From Candidatus Aenigmatarchaeota archaeon (lineage in GTDB: Archaea > Aenigmatarchaeota > Aenigmatarchaeia > QMZS01): a stretch of 35,595 nt of DNA. The translations under genes were made by a program, and so were the position numbers. The notes under the pieces were generated by a model. The model did not search any database. It was not told the DNA's origin and saw nothing but the letters and a program-made list of their open reading frames with translations. Location of the stretch: assembly GCA_030614705.1 (NCBI GenBank), contig JAUWTN010000005.1, positions 1 to 35,595 of the forward strand, read 5' to 3'. Shown one piece after another: positions 25,000 to 32,052 of the stretch. Within the stretch, counting starts at the first letter, position 1. Each line of letters begins with the position of its first letter.

Positions 25000-25461
25000 A
25001 TGGAACAAGAGAAAAAATTAATTCTAGGTATACTAATTCTTTCAATTTTTGTGTTTATTGTGGCTGCAAGTTCCATGTATGTGCAGACAGAAATATCAAG
25101 CGGGAATGTGTGCGGGTGCGCTGTTCCAATCCCATTATTTATTCCCTTCCTCGCTTCAATTGGTTTATTTATCGGCACTTTATTGTATTACTTATTTTTC
25201 CCGAAACATGAAAATAAAATAGATAAAAAAATAATCCTAAATTTCTTTGAGAAAGAAGAAAAAGAAATTGTGGGTAAACTTATTGAGAACAAAGGTTCAT
25301 GTCTGCAATCAAAATTAACAAGAGAAACAAATTTATCCAAAGTGCAGGTTTTCAGAATACTTGAAAATCTTGTGAAAAGAAATATTGTGAATAAAGAATC
25401 CTACGGGAAAACCAATACAGTGAAATTAAATGACTGGATTATTAAATTGTTTGGTTTATGA
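25000..25461 (+). CDS. Membrane-bound winged-helix regulator with external CxC, candidate redox sensor
   Basis: 153 residues. Two transmembrane helices (~7-26 and ~45-67) flank a short outside loop containing NVCGCAVP (Cys38, Cys40). A cytoplasmic C-terminal winged helix follows (~85-150; EIVGKLIENKG, SKLTRETNLSKVQVFRILENLVKRNIV), like the archaeal membrane-anchored MarR-like regulators. The external cysteine pair next to a divergent thioredoxin-CcdA gene suggests it senses thiol state outside the membrane and represses or activates both genes through the TGAAAC sites. This is inference from architecture and position. Cys101 lies in the cytoplasmic part. Confidence 0.75.
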   Translation: MEQEKKLILGILILSIFVFIVAASSMYVQTEISSGNVCGCAVPIPLFIPFLASIGLFIGTLLYYLFFPKHENKIDKKIILNFFEKEEKEIVGKLIENKGSCLQSKLTRETNLSKVQVFRILENLVKRNIVNKESYGKTNTVKLNDWIIKLFGL

Positions 25462-25466
25462 GTTAT

Positions 25467-26120
25467 TTAGCTAAAACCATTAAACGCACTTTTAACTTCC
25501 TCATAAACAGTTTCCCAGTCTTTGCAGGGAATTGCATTTAAATCTGAATTAACAGAATGGCGATTATATAGAAAAATAATGCCTTTGTAATCTGATGGGA
25601 GAAAATTCAATAAATTTGGATTGTCATCAACAATTCCTTTTACCGATTGTTCTAAATTCTCCAGAATTTTTGCTTTCCATTCACTGCCATTTTCATGCGG
25701 AATTCCGTCAGGTCTGCAAATAATTGGGAGGTTTGGAAAATCATTAGTTCTCAACCAGGTTTTTGTTCCTTCAATCACGCTTTCAGGTCTGGTGGTTATG
25801 TAAGCGACAAGAGGAACAATATTGGAAATTTTATTTACAAAAATATTGGAATTTTTTATTAAAGGTAAATTCGTCTGGAGGTCATTTGAAATTATGTTGG
25901 TTTTTCTCCATGCTTTCACTTCTTTTGACTGCCAATAAGGAACATCCTGAGCGCGATTATATTTTAACATAATTTCCTCAACAGATAGATTTTCAGGGTT
26001 TCCAAATAATTTCTGCATTTGTCCAATCCAGTGACCAAAAGTCCAGGAAAGAGTATCATCTATATCTAAAGCCAATCCTTCCTTTTTTATTTCAGGCAAA
26101 CTGTTTATTTCAACATCCAT
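25467..26120 (-). CDS. HAD-superfamily phosphohydrolase
   Basis: 217 residues. Motif I is LALDIDDTLSW (nucleophile Asp19, Asp21), motif II is AYITTRPE, a basic residue lies near SEWKAKI and motif III is KGIVDDNPNL. The cap (~35-100) is helical. It resembles the 5'-nucleotidase/NT5C or acid-phosphatase-like HADs with DxDDT, but the substrate cannot be named. It is convergent with the regulator at 25000 (5 bp between stops) and lies 37 bp downstream of the PP-loop gene on the same strand. Confidence 0.8.
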   Translation of the reverse strand: MDVEINSLPEIKKEGLALDIDDTLSWTFGHWIGQMQKLFGNPENLSVEEIMLKYNRAQDVPYWQSKEVKAWRKTNIISNDLQTNLPLIKNSNIFVNKISNIVPLVAYITTRPESVIEGTKTWLRTNDFPNLPIICRPDGIPHENGSEWKAKILENLEQSVKGIVDDNPNLLNFLPSDYKGIIFLYNRHSVNSDLNAIPCKDWETVYEEVKSAFNGFS

Positions 26121-26157
26121 ATTTTATTGACCATAATATCTTTAATGTTCAGATTAA

Positions 26158-27102
26158 TTAGATTTTATATGACTCTAATTCCTCTCTTTTAATCTTTTTG
26201 ACGGTTATTTCCTTTTCCAGTTTCTTCCCGTAATTAACAATAACCTCTTTTTCGTTGGAGTAAGATAATGTTAATTCTGCGGCTAATTTAATTGCTTCTT
26301 TTGTTTTCTTTCCCCGCAGCAAAGTTGTTGGTCCTATTCCTTCAACTTCAAAGATAAAATCTCCTTTGTCTTTTAGGTTGGTAATTTTATTATTTTCAGT
26401 TTCATTTCTTCCAACAATAATTTTGTTTTCTGATATTCTGAAATGTCTTCCAAATCTTAGCAAGTTTAAATCCAAATCCGAGATTATTTTTTTGTGTTTA
26501 AATAAATCAGTTAATTTTTTTGCGAATTCCTGGTCCGCAAGAAGACATCCCCCCGCAGGCGCAAGATGTTTAAGATTGTATTTCTTTGCGAACTCAAGTT
26601 GTGTTTTTCTTCCCCTTCCGCTTATTCCTAAAAGTTTTTCCCTGCTAACAATTCCTTTTTTCTCATAGATAGTTTCGGGAAGAAGTTTTGCTGAGAGTGG
26701 TCTTAAGATTTTATTTTTTAATTTTGATTCTTTTTCTATTAATTGCAAGTCTCTGGATTTCTGGGAAAAAGGTCTCTGTCCCATCACTTCTCCAGTAACA
26801 ATCATGTTATTCTTTGCGATTTTTTTGATTTCATTCAGCATGTGCATGTGGCAGTCAAGGCAGGGATTTATTGCAGAACCATAACCATGCAAAGGGTTCT
26901 TTACCATATTCAGATATTTTCTGTCAAGTTTTTTTACAATTAATTTAAATCCCTGTTCCTTTGCAGTCTCCCTGCAAAATTTTTCATTCTCAAAAAAAGG
27001 TGATGTGAAATGAACCGCAACAATTTTTATATTTTGCTCCTGCAATAATTTAATTGCCATCACTGAATCAAGACCCCCGGAATATAAAACATAAGCTATC
27101 AT
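26158..27102 (-). CDS. ThiI/MnmA-like PP-loop tRNA sulfurtransferase homologue
   Basis: 314 residues. The N-terminal PP-loop SGGLDS (8-13) binds ATP and adenylates the target. INPCLDCHMHML (Cys81, Cys84), GEVMGQRPFSQ, RPLSAKLLPET and LAPAGGCLLAD (Cys186) are the conserved signatures of the short ThiI-like proteins annotated as tRNA 4-thiouridine synthases; the THUMP domain of classical ThiI is absent. The cysteines may carry sulfur or an Fe-S cluster. It begins 1 nt after the second (restored-frame) stop of rnp1, so rnp1 and this gene form an operon. Confidence 0.8.
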   Translation of the reverse strand: MIAYVLYSGGLDSVMAIKLLQEQNIKIVAVHFTSPFFENEKFCRETAKEQGFKLIVKKLDRKYLNMVKNPLHGYGSAINPCLDCHMHMLNEIKKIAKNNMIVTGEVMGQRPFSQKSRDLQLIEKESKLKNKILRPLSAKLLPETIYEKKGIVSREKLLGISGRGRKTQLEFAKKYNLKHLAPAGGCLLADQEFAKKLTDLFKHKKIISDLDLNLLRFGRHFRISENKIIVGRNETENNKITNLKDKGDFIFEVEGIGPTTLLRGKKTKEAIKLAAELTLSYSNEKEVIVNYGKKLEKEITVKKIKREELESYKI

Positions 27103-27103
27103 A

Positions 27104-27178
27104 TTACCAGTCCTTGAACTTCCTGCTAATCCTGTCTTCAGGTCTGCAATTAATTATTTTGCCATCAACAACAAGTTT
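27104..27178 (-). pseudogene. In-frame C-terminal remainder of rnp1
   Basis: Read in the rnp1 frame after the TAA, this encodes 24 residues, KLVVDGKIINCRPEDRI then a basic end, and a TAA. The IdGklI...RPEDRI block is the hallmark end of archaeal and eukaryal p29, so it belongs to rnp1. Its stop is 1 nt from the ATG of the ThiI-like gene, which also marks this as the natural end of the gene. Confidence 0.75.
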
Positions 27179-27427
27179 TTAAGGAAGAAATTTAAATTTG
27201 CAGATTTTCTTCTGGACTTTCTTTGTGACCTCTTTTTCGTTTTTCGAAAAAGGGGCACCGTTCGAAGAACGAGTGTGTTCTTGGTTTTCGATTTCAAACA
27301 TGTTTTTTGTCTCATCAACAATCTTTCCTTTTATCCCAATTAAATCCTTATTTGAACTATCAATTATCTCAACATTTTTCCCGATAAATTCCCCTCTAAG
27401 AAAATCCATAATTTTGTCTTTGTCCAT
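27179..27427 (-). CDS. rnp1: RNase P protein subunit Rnp1 (p29), interrupted by an in-frame TAA
   Basis: 82 residues up to TAA at 27181-27179. The Sm-like fold of p29/POP4 is visible: LRGEFIGKNVEIIDSSNKDLIGIKGKIVDETKN, then the strand KKICKFKF. Residues ~49-68 form an extra loop not expected in the family, encoded by hairpin-rich DNA. Directly past the TAA the same frame continues with the family's conserved ending (VDGKIINCRPEDRI), so the gene has lost its last ~25 residues to one codon change, an error in the sequence, or readthrough. p29 binds RNase P RNA for tRNA 5' maturation. It is followed by the ThiI-like gene and preceded by tRNA-Leu. Confidence 0.85.
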   Translation of the reverse strand: MDKDKIMDFLRGEFIGKNVEIIDSSNKDLIGIKGKIVDETKNMFEIENQEHTRSSNGAPFSKNEKEVTKKVQKKICKFKFLP

Positions 27428-27491
27428 AATACTGAGCTATTGTATTTTTAATTAAATCTTAAAAAATGAAAGTGCGGGAGAAGGGATTCGA

Positions 27492-27530
27492 TTAAGGCGT
27501 GGTCTATATTTAGGTTTAAAGGACGCACGT
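27492..27530 (-). other. tRNA intron 2, in the T-loop after base 54
   Basis: 39 nt separate T54 from T55. A bulge-helix-bulge-like fold exists: central helix AAGG/CCTT, 3-nt bulges GTA and AAT, and inner helix CGTG/CACG; the outer helix is not evident. Cutting after the second bulge base restores the T-loop TTCGAAT and T-stem AAGGG/CCCTT. The position is non-canonical, needing a splicing endonuclease with relaxed specificity. Confidence 0.75.
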
Positions 27531-27557
27531 ACCCTTGTAACGACTAACGTACAGGAT

Positions 27558-27596
27558 TTCTTAAAATCATCGAACATAGTTCTCCTAACTTAATTA
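27558..27596 (-). other. tRNA intron 1, canonical position 37/38
   Basis: 39 nt between G37 and A38. A bulge-helix-bulge can be drawn: central helix CTTA (anticodon loop) with TAAG (intron 3' end), 3-nt bulges AGT and AAA, and exon helix CAGGA/TCCTG. Cutting after the second base of each bulge gives exactly these boundaries. The inner intron helix is weak. Confidence 0.75.
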
Positions 27597-27647
27597 CTTA
27601 AGTCCTGCTCCTTTGGCCAGACTCGGACACTCCCGCATTTTAATATG

Positions 27648-27664
27648 TTTTTAAAATTAAATTA
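27648..27664. promoter_or_regulatory. AT-rich TATA-like box for tRNA-Leu and the HD gene
   Basis: tttttaaaattaaatta lies ~12-28 nt upstream of the tRNA 5' end on the minus strand and ~23-39 nt before the ATG at 27687 on the plus strand, the distances expected of archaeal TATA boxes for both. This is a sequence-only call in AT-rich DNA. Confidence 0.4.
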
Positions 27665-27686
27665 CTCAAATATTACTAATATTCTT

Positions 27687-28358
27687 ATGGATAAAGAGGT
27701 TATAATCAGAAAAACCGAGGAATACATTAAAAAGAGGTTTGAAGGGGAATCCACAGGACATGGGTGGTGGCACCTCCAAAGGGTTTTGAAGATGAGCCTG
27801 AAAATCGCTGAAAAGGAAAAAATAAATTCTTCGGAAGAAATTAACTTATTTGTTGTCCAGTTAGCCGCATTATTGCATGATATTGCTGACTGGAAATACA
27901 ATTCATGGGATGATTCTGTGGGTTACAAAATGGCTAGGAAATGGCTTGAAAAATTAGAAGTTGATGAAAAAACAATTTCTTCTGTTTGCGAGATTGTGAA
28001 AAATATATCTTTCCGTGGAGGAACCGTAAATTCTGAAATGAAGACAATTGAAGGAAAAATTGTTCAGGATGCGGACAGGCTGGATGCGATTGGGGCGATT
28101 GGTATTGCAAGAACTTTTGCTTATGGGGGATTGAGAGACAGGGAGATTCATAATCCTGATATGAAACCAATAAAATGTAAATCTTTTGAAGAATATAAAA
28201 ATTACAAAGGAACCTCAATCAATCATTTCTATGAAAAAATATTGTTGCTGAAAGATAAGATGAATACTGAAACAGGGAAGGAAATTGCTGAAGAAAGGCA
28301 TAAGTTTATGAAGAGTTTTCTTGAGGAATTTTTTGGGGAGTGGGAAGGGAAGAATTAG
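27687..28358 (+). CDS. HD-domain phosphohydrolase (YpgQ/YedJ type)
   Basis: 223 residues from the ATG at 27687; an earlier ATG at 27645 would overlap the probable promoter and adds a non-family N-terminus. Metal ligands are GHGWWHLQRV (His25/His29), ALLHDIADWK (His64-Asp65, the HD pair) and VQDADRLDAIGAIG (the late Asp). The FAYGGLRDREIHNP and NHFYEKILLLKDKMNTE segments are typical of YpgQ/YedJ-like enzymes, some of which hydrolyse dNTPs. The substrate is not predictable. It is divergent from tRNA-Leu and convergent with the HEPN gene. Confidence 0.87.
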   Translation: MDKEVIIRKTEEYIKKRFEGESTGHGWWHLQRVLKMSLKIAEKEKINSSEEINLFVVQLAALLHDIADWKYNSWDDSVGYKMARKWLEKLEVDEKTISSVCEIVKNISFRGGTVNSEMKTIEGKIVQDADRLDAIGAIGIARTFAYGGLRDREIHNPDMKPIKCKSFEEYKNYKGTSINHFYEKILLLKDKMNTETGKEIAEERHKFMKSFLEEFFGEWEGKN

Positions 28359-28371
28359 TCAACTCAAATTC

Positions 28372-29286
28372 CTATTTATCTTTAGATATTTCAAAATCAA
28401 ATTCTTGTAATTTCAAAGAACATTCAATTAAATAGTTTACACAAAAATCGAAATCTTCTTGACTGATTTTTGCATTTGGTGGTAAATTGACTTTTGGCAA
28501 GATCCCACTAGCTAGATACCAATCGGGCTCAGGAATTAATAATCTAAATTTAATATATTTCTTATAATTCAATCCAAAAGCCAATATTTTTACGGCTTTC
28601 TGCATAGATTCAATTGATTTGTTAACTTTGTCCACGAATTCTTTCATTTTATTCCCGGTCATTTCTTCACCCATAAAAAAACTATCCAAATGAGTCAGAT
28701 CCTCTCCAAAAAAGAAGGGCGATTCTCCAAATTTCGAGGTTTTTGAAGATTCATAATCCCTTATAAGAAATTCAAGTGAAAATGAAATTTTTTCAATTGC
28801 GTTCTTTTGATTATCATTATATGAATCAATCGCCTCTTTAATAAATCCTTTTACTCTTGTATTTTCAATTAATTCAATTAAGGATATTTCTTGGATATTT
28901 AATTCATAAACATTTTTACAGAGTCCTTCAAAAAGATTGTTTGCAGTAAATTTAGATTCTTCAATATCTGTTTTTGACGGAAACAATCCTTTATGTTTTA
29001 GATTTACTCGTCTTTCTTTTAGTTTAACTAAACTAGGTCTTAACTCAAGCTCAGTTTTCTCATCATTTTTTAGCCACTCATTGATTTTATCAAAATATTG
29101 CATAAAACTTGTATTGCTATTTACCGTAATGTTTTTGTCTTCTAAAACTAAATTAAAAACTAATTCCAATGCATCATGATAATGTAATAATGCAATAGAA
29201 GATAAAGGTTCGGATTTAACTGATTCTTGGTTTCCCCTCTCAATTAAATATTTAGCAAATGCTAATCTTTTTATTATGTGTCTCAT
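28372..29286 (-). CDS. HEPN-motif protein, second gene of a two-gene cassette
   Basis: 304 residues from the ATG at 29286, which overlaps the upstream stop as ATGA; a start 18 nt earlier is less likely. The helical N-terminal half has HYHDALELVFNLVLED and KERRVNLKHKGLFPS. RVNLKH (Arg93-x4-His98) is the R-x4-6-H motif of HEPN ribonucleases, with the expected polar residue and trailing KHKG. The second half (~150-304) is helical plus a small C-terminal segment and is not recognised. HEPN proteins in such pairs often act as RNase toxins or abortive-infection effectors; that role is inferred here. It is coupled to the gene at 29283-30002. Confidence 0.65.
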   Translation of the reverse strand: MRHIIKRLAFAKYLIERGNQESVKSEPLSSIALLHYHDALELVFNLVLEDKNITVNSNTSFMQYFDKINEWLKNDEKTELELRPSLVKLKERRVNLKHKGLFPSKTDIEESKFTANNLFEGLCKNVYELNIQEISLIELIENTRVKGFIKEAIDSYNDNQKNAIEKISFSLEFLIRDYESSKTSKFGESPFFFGEDLTHLDSFFMGEEMTGNKMKEFVDKVNKSIESMQKAVKILAFGLNYKKYIKFRLLIPEPDWYLASGILPKVNLPPNAKISQEDFDFCVNYLIECSLKLQEFDFEISKDK

Positions 29287-30002
29287 TTTCCGTACGCCCC
29301 GCAAAATATTATAAACCTCTCACCAATTTGATTTAATTTTCCATGAATTGCATCAAATCCCCGACTCATGGTCGTTGCTTCAAAACTAATTTCTCCAGCC
29401 TTAGTTAATCCATAAGTATATAATTCAGCAAAACTCTTTTTTAGTATATCTATATCCACTTCGTTAAATGCCAGTTCAAGCATTTTTAAAAATGAATCAT
29501 TTGGGATTTTATCTCTAACTTGATTTATAATATCAATTTCATCAAAATAATTTTCAGGAGATTTTAAAAATCTAATAATTTTCAATTGAAGTGGGGTTAA
29601 TTTTTCTATTAGTTTTAAATAAAAATCTTTTTCATCATTATTGCTTTGCTTATTTCGATCTAAATTACCAATAAGAAAACCAATATAATATCTAATTTTT
29701 TCTTCATTAAATTCTTCCAAACTTCTCTTTAATGTAATTTCAAAATAATAAGCAAATTCTTCGGTTTTTATATACTCTTCATTTAATGAATCTTTAATTT
29801 CGTCCACATCATTTCCAATTTTCTCAACGATTTTTTTAAGTCTTTCATGTTTAAAATCAGGGATATAATCATTCATTAAAGAATTCAAACTACCTCCTAC
29901 AAAAGGAATTGCAGCAACTAATGCTTTAACTCCACTAATAATAGGTTCTCCAACATGAGTTTCATCAATTTTTCTAATTTCTATTGAATATTTTTTATCC
30001 AT
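29283..30002 (-). CDS. Hydrophobic-helix/coiled-coil partner of the HEPN protein
   Basis: 239 residues. ISGVKALVAAIPFVGGSLNSLMNDYIP (~22-48) is a hydrophobic Gly-containing helix that could insert in membranes. It is followed by a helical charged region (RLKKIVEKIGNDVDEIKDSL, EEFAYYFEITLKRSLEEF, KIRYYIGFLIGNL) and a C-terminal winged-helix-like region (KLTPLQLKIIRFLKSPEN, ELYTYGLTKAG). The layout recalls a widespread uncharacterised family (IPxVG helix, then 'RxxRL', then a long helical domain) often seen near defence genes, as I remember it. The stop TGA overlaps the next ATG. It starts 41 bp after tyrS on the same strand. It could be a sensor or a membrane effector. Confidence 0.6.
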   Translation of the reverse strand: MDKKYSIEIRKIDETHVGEPIISGVKALVAAIPFVGGSLNSLMNDYIPDFKHERLKKIVEKIGNDVDEIKDSLNEEYIKTEEFAYYFEITLKRSLEEFNEEKIRYYIGFLIGNLDRNKQSNNDEKDFYLKLIEKLTPLQLKIIRFLKSPENYFDEIDIINQVRDKIPNDSFLKMLELAFNEVDIDILKKSFAELYTYGLTKAGEISFEATTMSRGFDAIHGKLNQIGERFIIFCGAYGK

Positions 30003-30043
30003 AATCCTAACACATCTTTCCTCGCATCTTTCAAATTTAAATA

Positions 30044-31126
30044 CTATCGAGTAACCCGAGCCGACCTAACAATCTCCAACAACTCCCCGGCCTTTTTATT
30101 CTTCTCAAAATGAGTCCTAACAGGTTCAAGCAATTTTATTAATTCATCTGAAACCCCATTCTTCAAATCCAATGGATGAATTTTTCCTTCCTTATAATCT
30201 TTCTCAAGAGATTCATAATTTTCAAATTCCAGATTTCCTCCGAATTTATCAGGTCTTTCAATCTTAAACATTTCACTCTCCCTAAAAATTATGTATTTGC
30301 AAAGTTCAAGAACCGGATTTCCATTAACTTCTTTTTCAGGACAGAATGCTTTGTTTAGTTTTCCTTTTATTTCTTTCGGAGAATCATGAACAAACACGCA
30401 GGTTTCTGGTTTGCTCTTGCTCATTTTAAAATCTTCAGGTTGAATTCCCGCCTGCTCGCTGCCCATTCTCTGCGGTCCAAGAAGACCTGATAGAAGATGA
30501 TGGTGAACGCAAACTGGTTTTTTGAATCCCAACTTTCCCGCAATTTCTCTGGACAAAATAGTTGCATGCCTCTGGTCCATTCCCAGCTGGCATATATCAA
30601 CCCCAAGTTCAAAAGGGTCTGCTGCCTGCATCACAGGATAGAATAACTGGGAAGTGTAAACCATATCGCCTTCTTTCCTGCCCATCACTGTGCAGCACCG
30701 CATTATTCTTTTTGTGGTTGTTAGTTTTGCCACCTCAAGAACCTTTTTCCAATACTCTTTATTATTAACTAAATCGCTTGACCACACAATTTCAACTTTA
30801 TTCATATCCACGCCAAGAGAACCCCACACTTCTATAAGGTATTTTCCTGCCTGCTGGATTGTTTCAAGGTCGCCGCCCATTTTATTATTTATCCACCCAA
30901 ACCAATCAGCGATAACTAATTTAAATTTACAACCTGCATCAACCATATCTCTTAATTTAATTGCCCTCATCAATCCTGTGCCAACATGAGCAATCCCGGA
31001 AGGCTCAAACCCATCATAAGCAACAGGGTGATTATTTGTCTCAAGCAATTCTCTCAATTCCTCCTTGGTTATAACTTCTTCAGTTGGAGATTTCAGAATT
31101 AAATCAATTCTTTCCTCTAAATCCAT
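30044..31126 (-). CDS. tyrS: Tyrosyl-tRNA synthetase, archaeal type
   Basis: 360 residues, class Ic. YDGFEPSGIAHVG carries the HIGH-equivalent (Tyr, Asp for tyrosine); VIADWFGWINNKMGGD, QLGMDQRHA and FKMSKSKPE (KMSKS loop) follow. It lacks the bacterial S4 domain, as in archaea and eukaryotes. C-terminal helices include PVRTHFEKNKKAGELL. The start is 3 bp after the stop of rps2, so the two are co-transcribed. Confidence 0.95.
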   Translation of the reverse strand: MDLEERIDLILKSPTEEVITKEELRELLETNNHPVAYDGFEPSGIAHVGTGLMRAIKLRDMVDAGCKFKLVIADWFGWINNKMGGDLETIQQAGKYLIEVWGSLGVDMNKVEIVWSSDLVNNKEYWKKVLEVAKLTTTKRIMRCCTVMGRKEGDMVYTSQLFYPVMQAADPFELGVDICQLGMDQRHATILSREIAGKLGFKKPVCVHHHLLSGLLGPQRMGSEQAGIQPEDFKMSKSKPETCVFVHDSPKEIKGKLNKAFCPEKEVNGNPVLELCKYIIFRESEMFKIERPDKFGGNLEFENYESLEKDYKEGKIHPLDLKNGVSDELIKLLEPVRTHFEKNKKAGELLEIVRSARVTR

Positions 31127-31129
31127 AGT

Positions 31130-31693
31130 TTATTTCTCAGCGCCTATAAATTCTTCCAAAGGCACTGGTTCTTCTTTTTTCAGTTTCCTCATTTCATTCA
31201 AAATTAATCCTAAAGAAACGCCCAATGCCTGTTTATTTGTGATGTTCATTGGAACTATCACATCAATCCCATTAACATCTGAATTTGTGTTGCAGTATCC
31301 AACCACAGGCATCCTGTTTAGACCTGCTTCCTGGATAGCATTCCAGTTTTCATCAACATTTGTCACAAATAACAAATCAGGCTCAAAAAAGTCCTTATTT
31401 CCTGTATTTGACAACACACTTGCTGTATAATTTGAAATAACCTTAGCTCCTATCAATTCACCGAACTTTTTGCAGTATTTCTCGTCTAATTCAGTGCATA
31501 CAATCAATACTTCCTTATTTAACAGGAATTTAGCCGCAACCTTGATTCTTTCGTCCATTTTGGTGATGCTAAACATATTCCTGCCCGCTGAAGTGCCCCA
31601 GGCTATGAATCTGTCCAATTTCTTGTCTTTTTTCAGTTCACCCTTATTCATCCGGTATCGGATATAATCTTCCTTCGGTATTAGTAATTCCAT
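31130..31693 (-). CDS. rps2: Small-subunit ribosomal protein uS2
   Basis: 187 residues of the Rossmann-like uS2 fold: ITKMDERIKVAAKFL, EVLIVCTELDEKYCKKFGELIGAKVI, EPDLLFVTNVDENWNAIQEAGLNRMPVVGYCNTNSDVNGIDVIVPMN and the helical C-terminus. The N-terminal region before the core is short and the usual HIGT-type motif is not visible (RFIAWGTSAGRNMF instead). It is divergent from rpl31e over 33 bp and coupled to tyrS. Confidence 0.9.
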   Translation of the reverse strand: MELLIPKEDYIRYRMNKGELKKDKKLDRFIAWGTSAGRNMFSITKMDERIKVAAKFLLNKEVLIVCTELDEKYCKKFGELIGAKVISNYTASVLSNTGNKDFFEPDLLFVTNVDENWNAIQEAGLNRMPVVGYCNTNSDVNGIDVIVPMNITNKQALGVSLGLILNEMRKLKKEEPVPLEEFIGAEK

Positions 31694-31726
31694 AAGTTAA
31701 TTTAAAAAATTAAAATAATAACAGTA

Positions 31727-31984
31727 ATGGTAGAAGCAAATGAAAGAATTTACACAATTCCATTGAGAAAAGCAAAGAAAAAACCAGGCAATAAAAGAGC
31801 AAAAGCCGCAATAAAAGTAATAAATGAATTTGTGGAAAGACATATGAAAGCGGAAATAATAAAGTTGGATAATCCAGTAAATGAATATATCTGGGAAAGA
31901 GGAGCTCACAAGATACCTTCCAAAATAAAAGTCAAGGTAACAAAACAGGAAAATAGCGCAAAAGTGGTTCTTTTTCAGAAATGA
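31727..31984 (+). CDS. rpl31e: Large-subunit ribosomal protein eL31
   Basis: 85 residues, standard archaeal length. ERIYTIPLRKAKKKPGNKRAKAAI and FVERHMKAEIIKLDNPVNEYIWERGAHKIPSKIKVKV are the family signature. It is an archaeal/eukaryal-specific protein near the peptide exit. In many archaea the next genes are rpl39e/eif6; here an unknown Cys-rich gene follows. Confidence 0.95.
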   Translation: MVEANERIYTIPLRKAKKKPGNKRAKAAIKVINEFVERHMKAEIIKLDNPVNEYIWERGAHKIPSKIKVKVTKQENSAKVVLFQK

Positions 31985-32013
31985 AATTATATTTTTTATA
32001 AATTATTTTATAA

Positions 32014-32026
32014 GGATATATAAAAT
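32014..32026 (+). promoter_or_regulatory. TATA-like promoter for the Cys-rich gene
   Basis: A run ggatatataaaat lies ~27-39 nt before the ATG at 32053, in a 68-bp AT-rich spacer. The spacing fits a BRE-TATA element driving a nearly leaderless transcript. This is a sequence-only call. Confidence 0.45.
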
Positions 32027-32052
32027 TTTTAACACTATTATATTGTGATAAA

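Larger units (their letters stand above)
27473..27636 (-). tRNA. tRNA-Leu(UAA) with two introns
   Basis: On the minus strand the acceptor strands GCGGGAG and CTCCCGC (plus A73) enclose a type II tRNA. The D-arm is TCCG...GGA with the loop AGTCTGGCCAAA. The anticodon stem CAGGA pairs with TCCTG around loop CTTAAG/A (anticodon TAA), followed by a long variable arm (ACG/CGT stem). The T-stem AAGGG pairs with CCCTT around loop TTCGAAT, but only after removing 39 nt inside the T-loop; another 39 nt sit after anticodon base 37. Removing both gives an 86-nt tRNA-Leu with all stems paired. CCA is not encoded. The gene is upstream of rnp1 on the same strand. Confidence 0.88.

Noticed and set aside
27473-27636. 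tRNA pseudogene or fused tRNA fragments
   Set aside because: All stems and the T-loop consensus are restored exactly by removing two introns with bulge-helix-bulge geometry, which a decayed gene would not show.
27687-28358. HD protein as DatZ, the dATPase of Z-genome phages
   Set aside because: Its motifs are those of the YpgQ/YedJ group and it is not linked to the PurZ-like gene, so there is no ground to call it DatZ.
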